From the NCBI GenBank assembly GCA_005406025.1, contig BGZK01000498.1, forward strand, positions 310,001 through 374,000: a stretch of DNA of 64,000 bases, written 5' to 3'. Below are positions 1 through 11,019 of the stretch, piece by piece. The notes beneath the pieces were generated by a model. That model was given only the letters and a program-made list of their open reading frames with translations. It was not told where the DNA came from and did no database searches. Positions within the stretch are counted from its first letter, which is position 1. Every line of letters starts with the position of its first letter. This DNA comes from Eumeta japonica (lineage: Eukaryota; Arthropoda; Insecta; Lepidoptera; Psychidae). Both the position numbers and the translations under genes were made by a program.

Positions 1-215
1 GAATATAGGAAAGACAGTCCTCTTTTGATGTTAACCTGACACTATCTAAAAAAATCTGAGGAGACCCAAACAGATGAAAATCTGACGGTGCAAGATCAGG
101 GCTATATGGTGGATGCATTAACACTTCCCAACCAAACTCTCAATATTTACTGAGTGGTTAAAGATGTGTATTGTCTAGCGTCATCATGGTGAAAACTTGT
201 ACTTATAAAATACGA
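1..215 (-). mobile_element. mariner transposase fragment, cut by window edge
   Basis: Read on the minus strand, broken frames give the mariner signature around the third catalytic Asp: MHPPYSPDLAPSDFHLFG, preceded by a degraded HHDDAR-like block around the second Asp. That is the DD34D core of an irritans-type mariner. Frames shift between the blocks, so it is dead. The nucleotide sequence closely matches the fragment at 31870-32290, so both are copies of one family. The rest of the element lies outside the window. Confidence 0.8.
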
Positions 216-1149
216 AAAAACTCTTTTTACGACTTATGTATAAAAAATTAAACTGACTGACTTATATATCAACGCACAGCCCTAACTACTGGGCCTAAAG
301 AATTGAAATTTTTTAGAGAACTTCGTATTACAACATAGGCGAGAATACGGGACAATAAGTCCAAGGTGAAATTGAAGATCGCCATTGGATTCCTCGTTGA
401 ATATTACTTTAGAAATGACCTTGACCTTTTTTTCAAAAATATTTTACCTGAGAAAATATACAGCCGTCTCGGGACTTAATTGACACCCGATGTCTAAACA
501 AGGAATTAATAGAGATTTTCTTCTATGCTATCTGAACATCATAATTAGAAATTCTATTGAATAAAGTGGTTAAGAAATTTTCGTACTCCCAATATTCTAC
601 ACAATAATGTAGAATGTCTACCTGACACTCCCTTATCAGCCATTTTGATAATTTTCGGTCATAGCCAGTGGTGATTCCGATTCACTTCTACATTATGGCT
701 CATTATATAAACTCTGATTGAAATTCTAGCCACTTTTTATACATATTTTCATCGTTATCTTAAAAGTATTTAGACTGAATTGATACCCGTAAATGGGGAA
801 TAAGTGTCTGCCGCTGGCGTTTAGGTATTCAAAATCAAATGAATAATAGCACTCATTAGGTTAATAAGCTAAATGTATATTTTCTGTTTTTTTAATTTTA
901 CGCATTTCAATCCCCGGATGTTGACTGTGGTAGAACGTAACCTTACCTGTCTACTCATGCTTAATATTGGAAATATGAAAATGTGTTGTCAGAATGACGA
1001 AAAGATAGACAAAAATATAATAATAATATAAACTCACGCCTATTGTCCAGAAGGATAATCAGAGACTGTAGATTTCCATATGGTACGATCTTTGCATATC
1101 TCTCTTCCTAGGAAAAAGATAAAATAATATGTTAATATTGATTAAAAAG
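216..1149. other. AT-rich intergenic DNA, nothing recognised
   Basis: No long open frame, transposase motif or RNA gene was recognised. The stretch probably includes the remaining 5' part of the degraded mariner and other decayed repeats, but I could not align it to anything else in the window. Confidence 0.4.
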
Positions 1150-1750
1150 TCCATTTCTAAATTTGTATATTGTGGCGGACAATATGGGGCTACGGGTCCT
1201 TACACTGCGCGTGGCCCGATACTCACTTGGCCGTTTTTTTAATATGCCACCAATTTGGTCTGTATAGGATCTTCTAGGACGACCCTTACTTACCTTGCTA
1301 TCACATTCGCTCTATAGATTATTTTGGCAGTCTATTTTCAGTCATTCTTTCCAGATGGCCAAACCACCCTAACATATTTTTTCCTATTTTAGTTAATACA
1401 TCTTGTAAACCATACCACTCTCTGACTTCACTGTTCTTACAACAAAAACACTACACATACTACGCAGAAATAACATCTCTACTCCTTTGATTCTACTTTT
1501 GATTTCTCTACTCCTGTGATTTCTTCGGCCATACCCAACTTTCGCTACCGTATGTGAGACTACAGATTTATATGAAGAACTCCTTCTAAATCCACTTGTA
1601 GCATTTGATAAGAAGAAAATCCCACCTATGATACGAAAATGCTGCATTGAAGTTTAAAAATCTGGAAGACCAAGTATCGAAATGGATTAACAACTACAGG
1701 ACTTTAGCTTCGTAACTTCATCTGAGCAGCAGGTTCATCGTAAGACAGAT
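1150..1750 (-). mobile_element. non-LTR retrotransposon, reverse transcriptase C-terminal fragment (RTE-like)
   Basis: Minus-strand frames give blocks typical of the region downstream of the reverse transcriptase in RTE-like elements: KSRIKGVEMLFLRSMC, then a block like LGWFGHLERMTENRLPK, then KGRPRRSYTDQIGGILKK. Stops and frameshifts separate the blocks. The catalytic reverse transcriptase motifs are not present, so this is a 5'-truncated, dead copy. A related copy in the same orientation lies at 57490-58020. Clade assignment is by remembered motif pattern only. Confidence 0.7.
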
Positions 1751-3445
1751 GCATGGGCAACGACTTGAGCGTGTCGTCGTCCATACAAGCAAAATAAACT
1801 GGGTATAACTTGTAGTCACATACATACATGTCCATAAATTATAAATAAATATAACACGTAATAAATCATGCTATAAAATTAGTTTTTTTTTTATTTTATC
1901 ACGTCGTTTATTAGTGTTTTACAACTATCAATGTGTACTTGCCATATAAAATTCGTTGAGTCGTCAGCTTAGAGACACAAGAAGAGTCTGTCTGTGTGCA
2001 TGAAGATTAGTATGCGTGATTAAGATTTGGAAGCAGTGCTTTTGTCCTTTACGTTCCATTGTATTGTAATTCCATGGTTTTCTTGCCGTTTTGTTATTTT
2101 TTCTTTAGGACAAGTGATTGACAGCCTTTATGTAATTATTTAGTAAATTATTTACTTTTTTTAAAATAAATATTTACTTTTTTTGTAAATATGTATACAT
2201 AGTACATGTAAATACACAGACACAATAAAAACACAAATTTTTAATCAAATAAATAAATGTTAACCTTGGATGGAAATCGTAACTACGCTCCCAGCGCAGC
2301 AAGTAGAGTCTCTGTCAACTGCGCTAATCGAGCAGATAGAAGTTGATAATGTTGAAAAGTGTTGGAAGAGCGTTTTTTTAGACACTATAGGCAATGTTTT
2401 GAAAGAATCACTACATAAACTTAAGACTTGAAGTTTGTTAACCTATTTGTTTCTTCCTATCGTAAGAATTGTCCAGAAGAATCATCGCACAGGTGAGAGT
2501 CGAGTAGGGTAGGTAGCCACCGACCGAAACAATGGTAAAACTGGGAAGTTCCTTTAGCCATGCTTACCCTGTCTGAAATCTTACTGCACGCCCCTGGTCA
2601 ACGATATGATAAATATTTCAAGACCAATGATGTTCGGAACAAACATTTCTAAGGAAGCAGTGTTATACTGACTGTTTATTATTGAAGCAACTTTTAGTAG
2701 TCAGTTGGAAACACTATATGCACATATATCCAATCTGAATCAAATAAATTAATGAAACAATAACGAAATTATAAGGCAGTGATGTGTGCAGACACGCGAA
2801 CTTAACGAAACTAAGAAATCCTTTTTTTTTATGGTTATGAAATCTTAAAAAGTTTTTTATTGTTTGGGGTATTAACTCGATATTAATTTGTCTGCAACAT
2901 GGTAATGATTAATAATTATTCATATAGTAATAAACATAATAAATAAAATATTCATTTTATCATATTCGTCCGTCAAATTTTTTTTGGGTCACAAAGTTAT
3001 TCATCAAATATTGCTGATATAAAATAAGCAAAATAAACGTGCCGATAAATCACGTTTACCTATAAAATTTTTCGGTGTCAATGATTTTATTATTAGACAA
3101 AATTAACATCTAGGGAACTGCGATAGGGATTCATCATTTTGAATAGTATTACATCGTTCAATGAAGAAAATACATATCATTGATAATTTTATAATCGACT
3201 GACCTGCTTATCAATTCCTGATCTTGCTCTCGTTTTCGATCTAGGTTTTCCATAGATTACCATATACTGTGGTATTTATAAAAAAAAGAAATGTGTGATA
3301 ATTATCCTGTGTCATATTCCAGGGTATAATCTACTTCTATCTAAATTGTCTTACAATCAGAAATATCAGAGAACATTAAAAAAAATTGAAACACCACATT
3401 ATTTAGATATGTGCGTCGAAATGAGAGCCTCCTTGATTTTTTTTT
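1751..3445. other. AT-rich intergenic DNA, nothing recognised
   Basis: The stretch is AT-rich with short homopolymers. A slightly more GC-rich patch at about 2280-2330 and another at 2455-2590 look repeat-like, but no coding frame or element end could be supported. Confidence 0.4.
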
Positions 3446-3690
3446 TTTTGTGAAATGTAACAGGCGAACGAAGGCAGGGTGCGGGTGGTGCGTGGCTCTC
3501 CGCTGACGCTCGGGGACTTCAAGTTGCAGTTGAACGGGCCTGCGCGCACGTCTTCTCCGGTGCCCGCTCTCGCCGCTGGCACATGACAGTTGACGACAGT
3601 GTTAATGTGGCAGCGGCTACGCCACAACAGTGCAATCAAGGTGATTGTCCTTAGGGCGATACCTTCCAAACGCCGTGTCAGAGAACATTT
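3446..3690 (+). other. GC-rich exon-like island of unknown origin
   Basis: A sharply GC-rich patch sits in AT-rich DNA. It begins right after a T tract and a good acceptor-like site (tgtaacag, ending about 3462). The frame after it stays open for about 40 codons with GC-rich third positions, including the run GRVRVVRGSPLTLGDFKLQL, then meets a stop. The block TLGDFK is faintly like a DIX-domain strand, but the similarity is too short to name a gene. It could be an exon of a gene extending beyond what I can trace, or a fragment of a mobile element. No convincing donor site was seen. Confidence 0.25.
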
Positions 3691-4384
3691 AAAAATATTA
3701 ATCAAACTGTCTTTTAATAATCGTTTATAATTGAAAAATAATAATAAGGATGTGATCATGTACATAGATTGTACAGGTATTTAAATCTAAGAAATAATAT
3801 ATAATTTAGAATTATAACTCTAACTATAAATCATGAGAATTTTACTAAAAATGTGCTATGAAATTGAGGTAACTTTTCATTTGAGCTTAGCCAATATTTG
3901 GCCGGATGTGCTTTTTTAATAAAATACATCTTTAAAATCAAAATATTGATAAAACATGAAAAGTCCTAAGAAAATGTAATTATAATCAAACTTACTGTGA
4001 GTTATTGTTATGTGTGAGGGACTACATTATCAAAATAATTTCAATAAGATGATTTATTTAGCACAATAAAAATATTAATAAATTGATATTCATGTAAAAG
4101 TAAGCTTAAACAAGACAGGCAAAACATTACAAGAGTTCTTAACATTCCTTGAAAATCGATAGTTATAAAGAATGTTAGTAAGTAGTAAAACAAAGTGCTC
4201 TGAGGTTGTAATGAAATAATAATTGTCATTCATTATGATAGATATTATATATTACTATACATTATGAAGATATTTAATCAACAAATGATGCATGCTGTGT
4301 ATGATAAATGGGTCTCTGAGTTTTAAAACGAATTCGTTAAAGACATTTCGAAATCACGCTTATGTATTTAAATTTGGAATCTAA

Positions 4385-5539
4385 TCCAGAAGAAATCGGC
4401 GTATGAGTACCGAAAACTATTCCACCTCAATTTTTTTATGCGATTCTCTTCAAATTACCCTAGTTATGATATAAATGCATGTTGCCATGGGGCAACCCGT
4501 GCCATATTGTTTAAACCGAAATTGTTTAAAGAATTGCAAGGAATTGTTGTTTTTCAACCGGACATTTTTTTTGTATTCATTGTTGAAGTACAATTAAAAA
4601 AGATAGAATTTTCTTCGAGATATGAATTTTTAAAGGTTTGAAAAATCTTAAATTTGGGTACTTTTGGCCCATGAAAAATATATTTAAAAAAAATTAAATA
4701 CGAATAATATTTTTTTAAATTGTTTATAAATGTTCTTAATCGTTAATTCCGCGCGCTCGAATGTTTTCTCGCTTATCGCGTCTCTCTCTGACTCATACGC
4801 TGCATCGGCCTCTCGGTGTCCTGAATCATTATTTATCTTTTAAACTATCAAATTTATCAGAATTTTTAAAGAGAGCAATGTTATCAATAATGAAATTGCC
4901 TATAATTTGTTCTTAACAAATTTTAACGATCTTAATACTATAAGAAAATAAAAGAGACTGAATGACCCTGAGCGAAAAACAAAACAAACACGATCAAATG
5001 CAATAGACATGCACTAACTTGTATTTTATTTTTAAATACTCTACATAATCAACAATTTTGTTACTATAACAAACATAAATCTTGAAGTTTTATACAAAGA
5101 ATGACATTGATAAAATAAGAAACAAAAATAAAAAATTTCCTTACTTAGACAATCATATACACACCGTAAAACATATACATATATTTTTTTGTATTTTATT
5201 ATTTTTCATTTTGAACATTTAACTGCGATTAACAAATTAACTGTGATTAAATGTTCAAAATTTAAATAATTCGTATCTCGAAAAATATTTACTTTATCGT
5301 AAAAAGTCAATAGGAACTTTTTTTTAAATTGCATTTCAACAAAGAATACAAAAAAAAATTGTCCGGTTGAATAATAACATTTCCTTGCAATTGTTTAAAC
5401 AACTTTGGTTTAAACAATATGGCATGGGGTTGCCCCAAGGCAACATACATTTATATCATAAGTGGGGTAATCTGAAGAGAATCGCATAAAAAAAATAGTT
5501 GGAATAGTTTTCGGTACTCATGCGCCGATTCCTCCTGGA
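4385..5539. mobile_element. foldback-type element with ~260-bp terminal inverted repeats
   Basis: The left arm (about 4385-4630) and right arm (about 5265-5539) are imperfect inverted copies of each other. They share an outer end (tccag.agAAATCGGCG type), the block 'gagtaccgaaaactattcc' and the block 'aaacaatatggca'. The bases ctaa flank both ends (4381-4384 and 5540-5543), a possible 4-bp target duplication. The 630-bp middle is AT-rich, encodes no protein and holds a further hairpin near 5209-5260. The family is not identified. It is probably a non-autonomous DNA transposon. Confidence 0.75.
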
Positions 5540-6340
5540 CTAATCAATGAATCTTTTTACAAACACTATTAGTTTGAAAATTATAATTTACTGCTTTTCT
5601 TTATTTCACATAAACAAGACAAATAAACATTATTTCCTTTATAATTTATATGCCTAAGATAACAGTATTATTTCTTAATATTTACCTAATTTAATGTCTG
5701 ATATTGTTGACGATCGCCCAAACGTATCCTTAGGATCTATATATAGTATGAATATTTAGTTTTAAAAATTCTATAACCTCAAAGAGGTCATATAAGAAAA
5801 AAGGTTTTCAACAGTTATTGCTGGAATAAAAACCAAAAAGTTATAATATATCAAGTATATACATATTTATATCCAGTATAAACACATATGTATATATTAA
5901 TAATTTACTTCATTGTAAATATTACCACATTTAGTAATTTTCCATATGAAAAAAAGTATCTTCAGTGTTTCACGAAATGAATAAAAAATTTCCACTTTAC
6001 AAATCTTTATCCCTTCAAATATGGATGTGAAAAATATACATAGTGTATTGCTAAGTGACAATTCATGAGCCCCTAGTGGATTGATGGAGAATAATTGAAG
6101 AGCACACCCCAATTGATGAATCAACTTCCTATCAATACATAAGCTATCATTTCACCACACACATTTTTTGACATAGTCAAATATGTTTTTATTCTTCTTC
6201 GGGAATACAGTTTCAGAAGTCATAGTAACTGTTAAAAATTTTATTGTAATCACAGTAGTTTATTTTATTAAAAAAGTTTAATAAAATTTTCTTTATATGG
6301 CCATCTTATATCTACATTAAACATATCTAGCCCGCCGCTA
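5540..6340. other. AT-rich intergenic DNA, nothing recognised
   Basis: No coding frame with recognisable content and no repeat shared with other parts of the window was seen between the foldback element and the mariner fragment. Confidence 0.4.
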
Positions 6341-6650
6341 CGAGGGCTGCTACTTATGTGTCCGGAATTTAAAAAAAGAAACATGCGCTTATCATTTAAT
6401 ATTGTTTTATTGTTTTTCAAAATATTCGCCATAATGATCGATGCACTTTTGCATACGCTGAAACCAATTTTTGTAGCCCTTTTTCCATTCTGATTGAGGT
6501 ATCTCCAAAACGTGCATTTTGAACGCATCAACGGCCTCTTCGCGGCTCGAAAACCATTGACCACGTAATTTATTCTTTACGCTTGGTAATAAATAGAAAT
6601 TGTTGGTGGTGCCCAACAATTTATATTTATTACCAAAAGCGTAAATGCGA
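6341..6650 (-). mobile_element. mariner 3' fragment (cecropia-like) with inverted duplication at its break
   Basis: On the minus strand this encodes the C-terminus of a mariner transposase: LLPSVKNKLRG, then SREEAVDAFK, ending CIDHYGEYFEKQ. The right-hand terminal repeat follows and begins cgagggctgct next to a TA target site (6339-6340). The transposase stops abruptly near 6606. There its last 31 bases are repeated in inverted orientation (6613-6645) across a 6-base spacer. The catalytic core and 5' end are missing, so it is inactive. It belongs to the same family as the fuller copy at 22105-23325. Confidence 0.85.
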
Positions 6651-9600
6651 ATGATTTTAGCATTTAGCGACAACTTGTTCTCCTTTTAACATCAGAATTT
6701 TATAAGGTCTACATTAAGAGAAAAATTATCAGGTTAGAAATACTTTACGTATCTGAGCCATTATATGCTTTTATTAGTTAAAAATCAGTGGTTACTTTTT
6801 TGTCATAGATTTTAATTGTGATACACAAATAATTTGCATTTATCTAAAAATTTATTTTCTAGAAAATTACTAAATCTAAATAATCTAAATTATTAGCTCT
6901 GTGACCGCGTATGTCCGCCTGGATTCACAATAAATTCCCTCATATGCTTTCATTCGATCGCGGTTTCGCTCTCGATATCTCTAATTTTTTTTTTCCATAT
7001 TTATGAATGTCATTGCGTACGTACATATTACGTAGGTATTTTTTTTTTACAATTTTACCATATAACACCACCTATGGCTTATTTATCTTGTGATATGTAT
7101 CATCAGTTCCTAGGCGATTCTTAAAGATGTATTTTTTTACGAAATGAATAGCAACCTATGCTCATTCTCAAATGACCAGTTACCCCTTTATTCGTTTTCA
7201 TTTCAAACAGTCAAGTGGTTTAGCTGTGGAAACCTACCAAACAGATAATATTCTTTTAGAATTCATATCATTAGTATCGATATACATTGAATTATAAAAA
7301 TCTGGAGGCCTATCATGCACATGTTTGATTCTTTGTTCACAAATTAACACTGTCAAACAATGGCTATTTATAAATATTTTCATAGTTGAAAAATTTCATT
7401 ATTATATTTTATTCAAGGTTAATGTGTTTTTTTTATCTTGATTTAATATATGTATTAAAAGAATGTGATAAGTAGGAGGGAATTTTTTATCTAATATAAA
7501 TATCATCCACCAAGATTACATTGATACATATAGGCATGCACAAAGCCTGCGCTATAAATACTTAAAATAAAAAATGATTTGAAATGACTACAAGACAAAA
7601 CAAATGTATATGATAAATTACTTAGTCATATCTAGCAATGGATAAATAAGTCAGACCAAACCGCAAATCTTTAGTTTATGAGAAAATTACCGCGGTAGCA
7701 TTCAACCAAGGCATATCAACCGCCACATTTTATTTCAAATTATTTGGCTTAAGAAAAGGAAAAACAATGGTTTTTACTGTTTCATGAATCATTTTTTGCT
7801 TACTGCTAATAAGTTTCAGATATATTTTCAATATGTATGTATAATATTAAATCATTCGTATAGATCAGATTTTTGTATTAATATATTTTAAATAATGATA
7901 CATATTAAATACCTGATGATTTTCGCATAATATAGACTATTGTCAATCTAATATGACCTGTATTAGTGAACGGACTTAACGCTATGTATATTGTGAAGTA
8001 CGATTTTACTAATTGATAAGAAACAAAAAAAAAATATTGTGTGGCTATTTGGATAATTTTTATCAGTGATATATTCAACAATCCCTCAATTATTGTTCAT
8101 TCTTTGTTCTGTATGAATACATCAATTACAATGGATCAAATCGGGATATTTTTTCCTGGGCCATAGTATTAGTACGATCAGGAATCAGAATCTTGTCCTT
8201 AGACCTGTGACACACATAAAAAAAATACCTTACAATCTGATGATCTCAAAAGTATGCAATATGATTTGTTTTAGATTTAATGAGAATTGATAAGAAGAAA
8301 GTTGGGTATTTGCGAACTGTGTTGCTAGGGCTATACTATAGGATATTTTGTCTATTTTTAGTACTTGAAGTTTTTTCTTTAAGAATAACTGAGAGGGACT
8401 TCGATATTTAAATAACTATAAGAATGACTGATGCTTACATTAATGTTTTAACTAAACATTAATTTGAATATTCAGTACTACAATTTAAATATAAGTAGAA
8501 TTCTATTCTGTAATAAATAGATAGAAACTTTGATGGTATAACATTTGATTGATTTTTAGTTGGTTTGAATTTTTCTTTAGTCGCTTTTATATTTCATCAA
8601 GGAATATAAATGTATACAGAAGAATTTTATGAATATAAATATAGTATTTCGGTGTATTACATTGCATAATGTTGCCCTGTCCATCATTAAGAATTTGCTG
8701 TATTGTAATTGTCTGCTTAAAAATTATTGTGCAACCTGCTTTTATTACAAAATAAATTATCACTACTTATATGGCGTACTAACAATACGGAGAAAGAAAT
8801 GTATGAAAATTTCGTAGAGACGCTGTGTGTTGAAAAGAATATGTTGATACAAGCAAATGCGTTGTATCTAAATATACAAAGTAGGTCAGCGGCTACGTTC
8901 ACCTAGTTCAACGGCATGGAGGTCACAAAAATTAGATATTTCAACACTGACCGTTCAACAATCCTGCAGCACATTGCAATGTTTTCTAAAACAGGATGTC
9001 AGAAATAAAAACTAGATAGATATTTTAAAACTACCAACCTCATAATACTGTTAATTTCTTAAAAAAATTTTTCTTAGTAAATTTGCTCTGGATATAATGT
9101 TTTAGTTTATTGGAGTGTTTGATGATTATAGTTTAAAGATAAATTTATTTGAACCTAATAGACCAGATAAAGGAAATTATAGAATTATTTTTCTATTTAT
9201 TTTACTTCATTTGTTTTATTTGCGTTGTACAATATTCGTAATATTCACATTCATATCAAAATGTACACTATTCTCTTTTTGAAGACTGGCGAAATAAGTG
9301 GAAGAAGCTAAATAATAGTGTAATATTGGAGTTATGTAGTTACTGTTAGTTTTATTACCATAAAAAGTAAATTAAAAAGAAATAAAATTAAAAGTAACAG
9401 TAGTCCTACATTTTTTTTTTAATTTGGAACCTGAAAAGGAACAACATTTTGAATTTAATTTGAGAATTGTTCTTGTAAATCAGTTTCATACCGTAGTTTA
9501 TAGTTCCCATAAATACTATTTATACGAAATTATACTATTTCCATGCTATTAAAAGTGATGTGATATCTTAATAATTAAATCCTACTGTACTAATGGAAGG

Positions 9601-9914
9601 TTACATTTAATATTCGTCCAGTTAGTAACATCATAATCTTATGCTGTACTAAATGTTTGAACTTTTTTAAAGACTTTTTAATTATTTTTCTCTTGAGTGA
9701 AAATATCTAAAATCAGATATATGTACTTGAAGTACAATTTTGTAACAAGTATATATTTTTATGTGGTATTTGTGCACTATAGTTTTATATCATAAATAAT
9801 GTATTGCATTTGTTTATAGTTCCAAACAAAAATATAACATTATCATACAAGAGTCAATTAAGATTGTAAAGCTCTTTAAAATCAAAACTCACGTTTTTTA
9901 TGTAATCAAAAAAA
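6651..9914. other. long AT-rich region, nothing recognised
   Basis: More than 3 kb without a recognisable coding frame, RNA gene or element. Short open frames here have the low-complexity composition expected by chance in AT-rich DNA. Confidence 0.4.
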
Positions 9915-9960
9915 AATTTGCTAAGGCGGGAGTCAAACTCCCGTGTCTAAGGTTCATTAC
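9915..9960 (-). repeat. tRNA T-arm-like hairpin, possible tRNA-derived remnant
   Basis: On the minus strand the sequence reads GGGAGTTTGACTCCC, followed by a short stretch ending CCTTAGCA. This looks like a tRNA T stem-loop with part of an acceptor stem. The matching tRNA body (D arm, anticodon arm) is absent, so it is not a tRNA gene. It could be the end of a tRNA-derived SINE or a chance hairpin. Confidence 0.3.
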
Positions 9961-10513
9961 AAACAAACAAAATACATGAAATTTACAATTGCAGTATTGT
10001 ATTGCAAATATAGTATATAACTACTTATATATTTAAAAAATTACTAAAAATAGTTTAGACAATAATATATGTTTGAATTGATACATATTAAAATCCAAAT
10101 GCATTGTTTAATAATAACTGTTTCAAATATGGGTCGGTGATTAAATTCTTACTATTGGCAATTGAATATTGTTATTATCTAAAAGATTTGTAAACAAATT
10201 TTTTATAAAATAATATATTTTAATTAATCTGTAACGCTCTATTTTTTGGTAACATGATTTTTTTTTAGATTTTTTGAAACAAATTATTCTAAAGTTAGAT
10301 GTGGGGACAAAATATTAACTACTTTGAAAGCTAACAAAGCGTAAAATGTGTGCCTCAGACTTCAGACTTAATAACACTGAACACATTTTTAAATACCTAT
10401 TTAACAACATCCTACATAATGAAGTACGCGAGAAAAATATATGCAGCACTAAATTTTATGTATGAAAAACTCATATTTAAATAAGACATAATGTAAACTA
10501 AATCCTTAATTGT

Positions 10514-10725
10514 ATGGCGGTTTACGTTTTACACACCTACATGCGTAATTCCATCAGAATCAATTACAAAATGACTCGAGTTGTAAGGATGCGACACATG
10601 GAAATACAAAATTTTTCCTTGCACAAATTTAAATTTTTTATTAAGCAGACATTGCAAAAAAGGGTTTTATGCAATCTCAGAATTTATAAAGGACAAATGG
10701 ACATAAAAAGCTCGACTTTCTACAG
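10514..10725 (+). mobile_element. non-LTR retroelement C-terminal remnant (CR1-like)
   Basis: The plus-strand frame contains IQNFSLHKFKFFIKQTL, which matches the extreme C-terminal motif of CR1-type reverse transcriptases. The equivalent at 58749-58988 on the minus strand reads VQNSPLYKLKYLLSK. Only this tail is recognisable, so it is a strongly 5'-truncated dead copy. Confidence 0.5.
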
Positions 10726-10934
10726 GTTTGTTTTTGTTGAAATGGTTTTGTGTATTATTGTATTTCTATATTTTTTGGTTTAAAAAGGGACATCCTCAAG
10801 TTTTTTACTTGTTTTTCTTAAGGGATAACTGCCTTGCGGACAAGTGATAATTTAAAAATAGTGGTAATAATAAAAAACTAAATGTTATGACATATTTCGA
10901 GTGCTATATTACAACCTACGAAATAAAAATATTT

Positions 10935-11015
10935 TGGTTTTTTGTTGATGGACAGGACGAAACTATAAATGTTCCCTTTTTTACTTTTGACTATGCAATT
11001 CTAAAAATCAATGGA
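10935..11015 (+). repeat. single arm of the inverted-repeat family seen at 20649-21478
   Basis: The sequence 'gacgaaactataaatgttcc' and its flanks align with the outer arms of the foldback element at 20649-21478. The same arm is familiar from many lepidopteran sequences. Only one arm is visible here. Confidence 0.5.
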
Positions 11016-11019
11016 ATGA

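Noticed and set aside
3403..3765. 120-codon minus-strand frame across the GC-rich island
   Set aside because: No recognisable domain and it extends into AT-rich low-complexity sequence. The plus-strand reading after the acceptor is more exon-like.
9915..9960. A functional tRNA gene
   Set aside because: Only a T-arm-like hairpin is present. The D arm, anticodon arm and 5' acceptor strand are missing.
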